Positions 57,900 to 64,000 of a stretch of DNA of 64,000 bases are shown piece by piece. The notes beneath the pieces were generated by a model. That model made no database searches. It worked only from the letters and a program-made list of their open reading frames with translations, and was not told the DNA's origin. The first letter of the stretch is position 1, and each line of letters opens with the position of its first letter. Made by a program: the position numbers and the translations under genes. The stretch is from Isoetes taiwanensis (Eukaryota; Streptophyta; Lycopodiopsida; Isoetales; Isoetaceae). The DNA lies in assembly GCA_021234155.1 (NCBI GenBank), contig JAJEKV010000064.1, positions 4,402,001-4,466,000 on the forward strand. The letters run 5' to 3'.

Positions 57900-58491
57900 T
57901 GGCGGATAACGGGGTCGTGGGGGTGATCCCAGAGGATGGGATCACGCCCCCGCCATGGATGTGATCCCGTGAGGAGGGATCACCACTACCGATACGGGGA
58001 GAGGATATCGACTGTGCCCTCGCGGATCCCGAGGAGGGGATCACCAGGCCGAGCGGGGAGAGGATATCGACCGGGCCCTCGTGATCCCGGAGGAGGGGAT
58101 CACCGAGCGTGATCCCGGAGGAGGGGAGGGGATCACCGAGCGTGATCCCGGAGGAGGGGATCACCACGGCCGATATCGGGAGAGGATATCGACCAGGCCC
58201 TCGTGATCCCGGAGGAGGGTATCACCACGGCCGATATCGGGAGAGGATATCGACCAGGCCCTGGTGATCCCGGAGGGATCACCGAGCGTGATCCCAGAGG
58301 AGGGGATCTCTGCGGACGGCGGAGATTCGACGGGGTTTCGGACGGCCCGGATCGACCTGACAGGTACGTGCATGTGTCAGTACGGGAAAACGGGGTCCCC
58401 GAACGGATCCCGTCGAGAACGCCTGGGGATTCCGGAGGACGGGATCTCTAGCTCCGGGATCCCCGAATCCAGGGTAGATATATCTTGAGCC
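57900..58491. repeat. MULE right terminal inverted repeat with palindrome array
   Basis: Inverted relative to the left end. From 57920 to 58310 at least eight units carry GTGATCCC...GGGATCAC arms, with CGATATC/GATATCG spacers. The outer ~200 bp match the left TIR apart from small indels. Confidence 0.9.
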
Positions 58492-58500
58492 TCTCTAGTT
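58492..58500. repeat. MULE target-site duplication (right)
   Basis: TCTCTAGTT, identical to 50657-50665. Confidence 0.9.
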
Positions 58501-59584
58501 GAGTATTCTACTAATGGACAAAAAGTGCATTAACTGCAGTTTAGAAGGGGCCGGACTTTTCAGTGGCGTAGAGTCATATAATCATGATGCAAGACAAAAT
58601 ATTCAACGTTTCAGCACCTCTAGATCTCATCAACTTAAGCTTCACAAAAATCTCAAAGCCATTTCAAAAGTAAAGCTAGAGATTGGCTAAATCTTGGTAT
58701 AGAGAGCCCACAAGCAAAAATCTTTCACAAGAAAGCAAATATACATAGAGAGATGGAATTTACTCAGCACTGTCTGTCAGCATACAAAGGAACAGAACAT
58801 GCCCAGAACATGCCCTTATGGCCGGATCGAGCAATTAATCAGTGTGTGTAAATGCTTGAACATAATTGTTGTATTACCTGGTTATGGAAAAGAATTTTTG
58901 AAGCTACAGTAGACATCCATTGGATTGGCACATCTGCAATCCAGATTTTCCAGGTGAGTGAGCTTTGCATTCACCATATTAATACAATCGTCAGTCGCTT
59001 GCAACTGGTAAGAGTAATGCATGGTGTACAGATGTGCATTGCCATTGTTTAATATTCTGCCAAAATAACATCAAGAATAGTACATGCCTGAGAAGAATAA
59101 AATGCCATTTTTCTCGATTACTAAAAAAAATGAAGGCCATACCTTGCTACAACAAAGTAATTCGCGCTATGCATGTAGTTGGAACATGGCATGAATCTTC
59201 TTTCTGCAAATAGGAACAAAGCTTCAGGGATTTGACTCTACAGATTTAGCAGCATCCTAGTCGAAACATGTATTAATGCATTTTTTTATTGAGGAACTTG
59301 GTGTTACCTGTATGGCAAATAGTACCAATATCTTCAGACCTCTGTTTCCCAATGTTGCAAACAAGATTAACCTACATAAAGATGAGCAGGATGAAATCAT
59401 AGAAAAAAATTGTAAGGGATGAAGATAAAATGTCCCACAGATATGAACCATAAGGTACAGATGCAAAATAATTAGTTCAAACAGCGAATGACACTCACTT
59501 CATTTTCTGCAATTTTCATTTCGTATTCTCATGCTTCCAAGGTTATTTTGCCATCTGCCAAGCTAAATATATATTTTTCTTAAT
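58501..59584. other. No gene recognised
   Basis: AT-rich non-coding. A T-run lies at about 59281. Short ORFs without domains. Confidence 0.4.
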
Positions 59585-59824
59585 TAAAATATATGAGCTA
59601 TTTAAACAGCCTTGGAAGTTTTCTCACCTCTTGATATTGACCATAATACATTATCTTCAGTTTAAGCAATTCAAGCCCACCTGCTTATCATATTCTTTAT
59701 GATAAGCTATTTAAAATATATGAGCTATTTAAACAGCCTTGGAAGTTTTCTCACCTCTTGATATTGACCATAATACATTATCTTCAGTTTAAGCAATTCA
59801 AGCCCACCTGCTTATCATATTCTT
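59585..59824. repeat. Recent 127-bp tandem duplication
   Basis: TAAAATATATGAGCTATTTA at 59585 and 59712. The overlap runs at least 113 bases without a visible difference, through GCAATTCAAGCCCACCTGC. Confidence 0.9.
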
Positions 59825-61521
59825 TGTTCTCTTCAAATACAATTTGTCTATTTCGTGCGGAAACGGAACATCTGGCATTATGTATATCATCTATCTTTGC
59901 TTCACGATACTTTGGATGAGACTAGCAAATTATCTCCATGCAAGGCCATGTTAAATTATTGCATTTCTCATGTCAGAATAACAACTTGCTTATTTGCATA
60001 CATCTTTTTATTCATGGTGCCTATTTGCTGTCACAAGTATTGATGCATTCTAAGGGAACTGATATGCATACCAAATGGAAGTTCACTTATAAAGAAATCG
60101 CATTTAAGCAACAAAAGCACAAACTTAATGTTTGTGTAAGGCCGCAATTTATAATGCTAGGGATTCTGCGCTTCTCATAGATTATAACCACACTAATCAA
60201 GCGCTAGTCTAAAAAACAAAAAGCAGGCCCACCATTTTATGGAGGTAAAGAAGGATTCTATATCTTTGATAAGCTATCTCCTTGAAGACGGTGCTTTTGG
60301 TATCTCACCATAGCAACAGTTGTTTGCTTTTGATTTCCAAGCCATGATTTGTTTAGTGTAGAAGAGCTCCTTTAGACTAAATTTACAAGGCTACGATTTC
60401 TAGTAGAGCATTTGTGCGAGCGTGCAGCTGTAAGCACTTGGAATTGGAGATTGGAAAGAAGCCTAGCAATGTCTGGTTTTTAGCCTGAACTAGATGTCCT
60501 TATGAAATTGCGGGTTTCAGCTAATGTCACATATAGAGATAAGAAGCCAATGAACATTTTGGAAAGCCACCGAAGGATAATCAACTTCTTGTGTGATAAA
60601 TAAATTTTGGCCATTCGAAATGCTGTATTCCATGATATTTTTGCCTTGGCTGGTATGTACTCTGCTATCGTGCTTACAGGCTGGGGTAATTCAGTAGATG
60701 GTTAGCCTTCTGTTTAGGTACCAATCAACTAAGCGAAAGTTATCCAAAGCCAGGAGTCAATAACCGCATCTAAAATCTAGCATTTGATTCTTAAAAAGAC
60801 GAATACAAAACGGAGAAACGTTAAGTTTAGCTCTCAAAATTCTAAAGAGATTTGTAAAGCTATTTAATTGGTTATAGTTTAGCCCGGATTTTTGCTAGCT
60901 TGAACTAACATCGCAAGAAATTGACGTTCTTACCAGGAGAGCCTAGTTACGTTGTCGTCTTCAGTAAGGTCTTCATATTTTTTTCTCAGCTTCAAAAAAA
61001 AACAGGTAAAGGTACACGCCAGGGGCTTTGGCTTCGAATGCAGCAACAGCAGGCAAGTGTTCATTGGACAGAAATGGCAGGAAAGGAAAAAAAAGGCCGC
61101 GGATATCCCTTGCCGGGAAATTTTTCTGGCTATGTAAATGTCCAATAAAAATTCCAAAAGCTAGGGTTCCTTTTTTCCCCCAAATTTATGAAATAGTATC
61201 CGACAGATTTTTTGTTCTGTCATTTATGTTTACGCATTGACAAGTTGCAACTTGATGCTTTCTATAATATATAGGCCACAAGTTGAATATAAAGACCACA
61301 TGTGTCTCTGGCACTAGAAGTCAAGTCTGGTTTAATTTCATCTTCTTATACATTATACATAGGATGATACTTTTGCCACATCTCGTCCTTTGGCCCAATG
61401 GCTTGAGAGAAAAGTACTAACTACGTGGCCAATTGTGGCCCACGTTTGAAACCAGTGAGGAGGAGGACCATCTATCTGCCCTTTTTTTTGTTGCGCCATA
61501 GCCATAGCAGCAAGAGCAAAA
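59825..61521. other. Region before the synthase gene; TATA-like motif near 61.27 kb
   Basis: No gene recognised. TATAATATATAGG at about 61266 is a candidate TATA box some 250 bases before the ATG at 61522. Confidence 0.4.
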
Positions 61522-64000
61522 ATGAAGGTGGCAATTGTAGGTGCTGGAGTTGCTGGCCTCATTGCAGCTCATACTCTAGCCAAATCAGGGTTCAAGGTTG
61601 TAATATACGAGAAAGAAAGCTATGTTGGTGGTCATGCGCGAACATTGCATTTTGAAGGAACTGCCTTGGATCTTGGTTTCATGGTCTTTAATCGGGTAAG
61701 CTTCATGTTTCTCAAAAATATCTGATAAAAGGCCAACGCACATTCTTCAAAATCATCTCAGTTTTGGTATTGCAGGTCACCTATCCAAATATGGTGGCTT
61801 TTTTTGAAGAAAATGGAGTGGACATGGAAGTTTCAGATATGTCATTTTCTGTTAGTCTTGATGACGGGAATGGTTGTGAATGGGGTAGCCGAGGGCTCTC
61901 AGGACTCTTTGCTCAAAAACGCAACCTGCTTAATCCGTACTTCCTTCAAATGGTCAGAGAGATAGTCAAGTTCAACTACGATGTGCATGGGTGAGTTTTA
62001 AATTTTTTTACTTTGCATTGGATAATGTTAGTTAATCAAGCTCGATAAATTTATTTCTCAACAATTTAGTTTTTGGATTGGTTTTTGGCCTGTTTTTTTA
62101 TTTTTAAAACCAACTATAAGATATGATATATAGCTAGCTGTGTAGGTTAGTCTAGAAACTTCAAAATTTGCAAAGCTCATCTCTATGCCATAGGGTAGAT
62201 TCACACTTGTTGTTATGGTATGTTAAATTAATTTTTAACACTTTCCCATTATGATTAAATTATCTTACAATTCACACCAACCATTATATTAAAAGTTTAA
62301 CATAATGGTCTCCATCATGAAGCTAAAAAACTCTTTCAATTTGGAAGTCATGGCATTGTCACATCATAGACAAAATAAGGAAGGACTAAATAGACTAGGC
62401 ACCCTGGAGGGGTTCTGTTGGTGCTCCTTTAAATAACACTACAAAAAAAGTATGAAGGTAATGTTGACAATTGTAGCCGTATAGGTAACCTATCTATTCA
62501 GATTAAGTATTTTTTTGGGGGATCCAGCTATGGAAAAGGAGAGGCCTCTCTCTATAGTACCCGTTCTCTAAAGAAGAGAGGCCATTCACCTTGTAGTACC
62601 CACATATTGGGGAAGAAAAGAAGATGTTCTTTGGAGTACATGTGCTCTGACTTCCCCAACATGTTTTTATGTCCTTAATACTTTCTACCTACCCTTTAGA
62701 GGGGATCTATAGTACATAATTTGTATCAATATATACAACAGCCCTAGCCCTACTTACTACCTTGGTCAATCCCTTGGTAGCATTAACATCCATGTCTCTT
62801 TGAGCAAAACAAAGATGGTCTATCCATCAAACGTCATTTGATGTCTATGTTAACATTAATCCATAAGTATCAAGAATACTCAAAGTATCTTACTATTTTT
62901 TTGAGCGTGAACTATGTGGCTTTTTAACCTTGAAATCATTATTTGATCTCTGAGTGATGAATAGAACTAGTGTTCTTTTACATTTTACTATAACCATCAT
63001 AAGGTTTTCATATTTAGGAATTAAGTACATGCCTCAATTATCTTTATGCTTATGCCTAAACATTTTGATATCCATTTAATTTCATATCTGTTTCCATGTT
63101 TTTGACATGAGGTGTGTAAAATTTACAATTCCCTTTTTTTTATATAATGTGAAAGTTTGTATCATAGATTCTTTGGCGCGTTCTGCCATTGCCATATCTT
63201 TATATCTTGACATCAAGTTTCATAATCTCTTACAAGTCTAATAAGGCTCAAATCATTCCAGTTGTAAATACCTTTAGTATAGATTTTACATGTCAAATGA
63301 CTAAGCATGTTATTTGCTTGTACATATTCATTCATGACTAAGTAAATGGTATTTCAAAAAAGAAACTCAACGCTTTTATTAATATCAGGTAACAAATGCT
63401 GGCATATCGACCTGTAATTTTCTGTCTGGCTACTAGTGAGCCATACTAAAATCCATTTTTTTATCATCAGATCTTGGCCTGATGAGGTTTTAAACGGAAA
63501 ATTATTTCAAAATCTCATATATACCAAGGCTTTTAAGTAGAGATTCTATTGCATACACATGCATATTTAAAAAGGTTTAAATAAAAAATGTCATATGCTT
63601 TAAGGATGCAGCTTATGAACTTGCTGCAATTTAAATAGCTAGGTCAAGTACTTAAGTAGATAGAAAAACCAGTTATTTTGCAGAAGAATGCCAAGATCAT
63701 CAAGAAGCACTCCATGTTAGCAGATTCTAGAGTAAAAGAATGCCCATGTAGCAGGTTCTCCATGCACACTTTGTTTTCCAATACCCAGATCTCCTCAATG
63801 TATGGAAAATAGATACTACCATTTCCATTACAGTTGACATAAGCTTTAGAGTAGAACATAAACAATGAGAGAAGAAACACTCGTACCTGCAGCCAATCGT
63901 ACAAACATTAGCAAATAACTTGTTAATGGTGCAAAGGCCAAAAGGTACATTGGTGTTTCTTTATCTCCCTTTATCAATTGCGTACCTTCTGCCCTTGAGC
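61522..64000 (+). CDS. Cyclopropane-fatty-acyl-phospholipid synthase, N-terminal FAD oxidoreductase part (runs off edge)
   Basis: Exon 1 61522-61695 and exon 2 61776-61990, joined in frame (AATCGG/GTAAGC; TTGCAG/GTCACC), giving 129 residues so far. An N-terminal FAD-binding Rossmann motif (VAIVGAGVAGLIAAHTLAKS, a GxGxxG) is followed by YEKESYVGGHARTLHF, LDLGFMVFNRVTYPNM, MEVSDMSFSVSLD and GLFAQKRNLLNPYF. This closely follows plant cyclopropane fatty acid synthases, in which an amine-oxidase-like domain precedes the SAM-dependent cyclopropane synthase domain. The latter methylenates double bonds in phospholipid acyl chains. The second exon ends at GTGAGT. The rest of the window is intron, and the remaining exons lie beyond 64000. 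Confidence 0.85.
62510..62720 (+). repeat. Possible L1-related 3' fragment in synthase intron 2
   Basis: CTCTCTCTATAGTACCC at about 62548 is the reverse complement of GGGTACTATAGAGAGAG at about 22393 in the L1 3' region. Both areas are dense in ...CTATAGTAC and AGAAGAGAGG motifs. The evidence is short shared words only. Confidence 0.3.

Larger units (their letters stand above)
50666..58491 (+). mobile_element. Complete Mutator-like element with ULP1 gene (KAKI-like)
   Basis: 7,826 bp between perfect 9-bp target duplications. Ends are inverted: 50666 starts GGCTCAAGATATAT and 58491 reads the same on the minus strand. The inverted repeats match for about 250 bp and pass into arrays of short palindromes. 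Inside, a DDE transposase gene runs on + and a ULP1 protease gene on -, converging on a third palindrome array at 54.4-54.9 kb. MULEs with ULP1 are known in plants (KAKI/Kaonashi-type). The transposase is frameshifted, so movement would need a partner. Confidence 0.9.

Noticed and set aside
50666-58491. Helitron or other rolling-circle element
   Set aside because: Inverted ends, 9-bp target duplications and a DDE transposase show a Mutator-like element.
63644-63904. Minus-strand 86-codon ORF in the synthase intron
   Set aside because: No domain and it opposes the host gene; most likely intronic noise.

Overview
This is a eukaryotic, land-plant-like nuclear window, AT-rich, intron-bearing and dominated by transposable elements. 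The host-type genes point to a plant: a DUF1191 membrane protein, a CBM48 protein with a plastid-transit-like N-terminus, and the first exons of a plant-type cyclopropane-fatty-acid synthase. The repeat content (chromoviral Ty3/gypsy, a plant L1, a GC-rich LINE, a Mutator-like element with a ULP1 gene, and a Crypton-type recombinase gene) would fit a non-flowering vascular plant such as a fern. That last point is inference; nothing here fixes the species.

Layout. 0-2 kb: an intact DUF1191 gene on + with upstream ORFs. 2-8.6 kb: old direct repeats, relic ORFs and a Ty3/gypsy fragment on -. 8.70-19.88 kb: one Ty3/gypsy chromovirus bounded by a 5-bp target duplication (GATTC). Its left LTR is split by a GC-rich LINE of about 5.6 kb, and its gag-protease-RT start block is inverted relative to the rest of pol. 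22.2-28.07 kb: a 5'-truncated L1 on - with a 9-bp target duplication. 28.5-32.45 kb: a decayed Ty3/gypsy element on - with internal tandem duplications; a relative lies at 45.8-46.8 kb on +.

35.66-38.2 kb holds the most unusual gene. It has six coding exons on -, joined in frame to 586 codons, and encodes a Crypton/DUF3504-type tyrosine recombinase. The arginine, histidine and tyrosine catalytic positions are visible with Cre-like spacing. The gene also carries a duplicated micro-exon that has lost its acceptor, a duplicated 5' region and a palindromic hairpin upstream. 41.4-44.4 kb holds the CBM48 gene on -.

50.666-58.491 kb is a complete Mutator-like element (MULE) with perfect 9-bp target duplications (TCTCTAGTT). 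It carries a frameshifted DDE transposase on + and a converging ULP1-type SUMO-protease relic on -. Its ends, and an array inside it, contain many copies of a short palindrome (arms GTGATCCC and GGGATCAC). 61.5 kb to the end carries the start of a cyclopropane-fatty-acid synthase gene that runs off the right edge.

The host genes show no functional linkage to one another; the window reads as dispersed genes in repeat-rich DNA. The most promising unexplained systems are the intact Crypton-type recombinase gene and the palindrome-array MULE.
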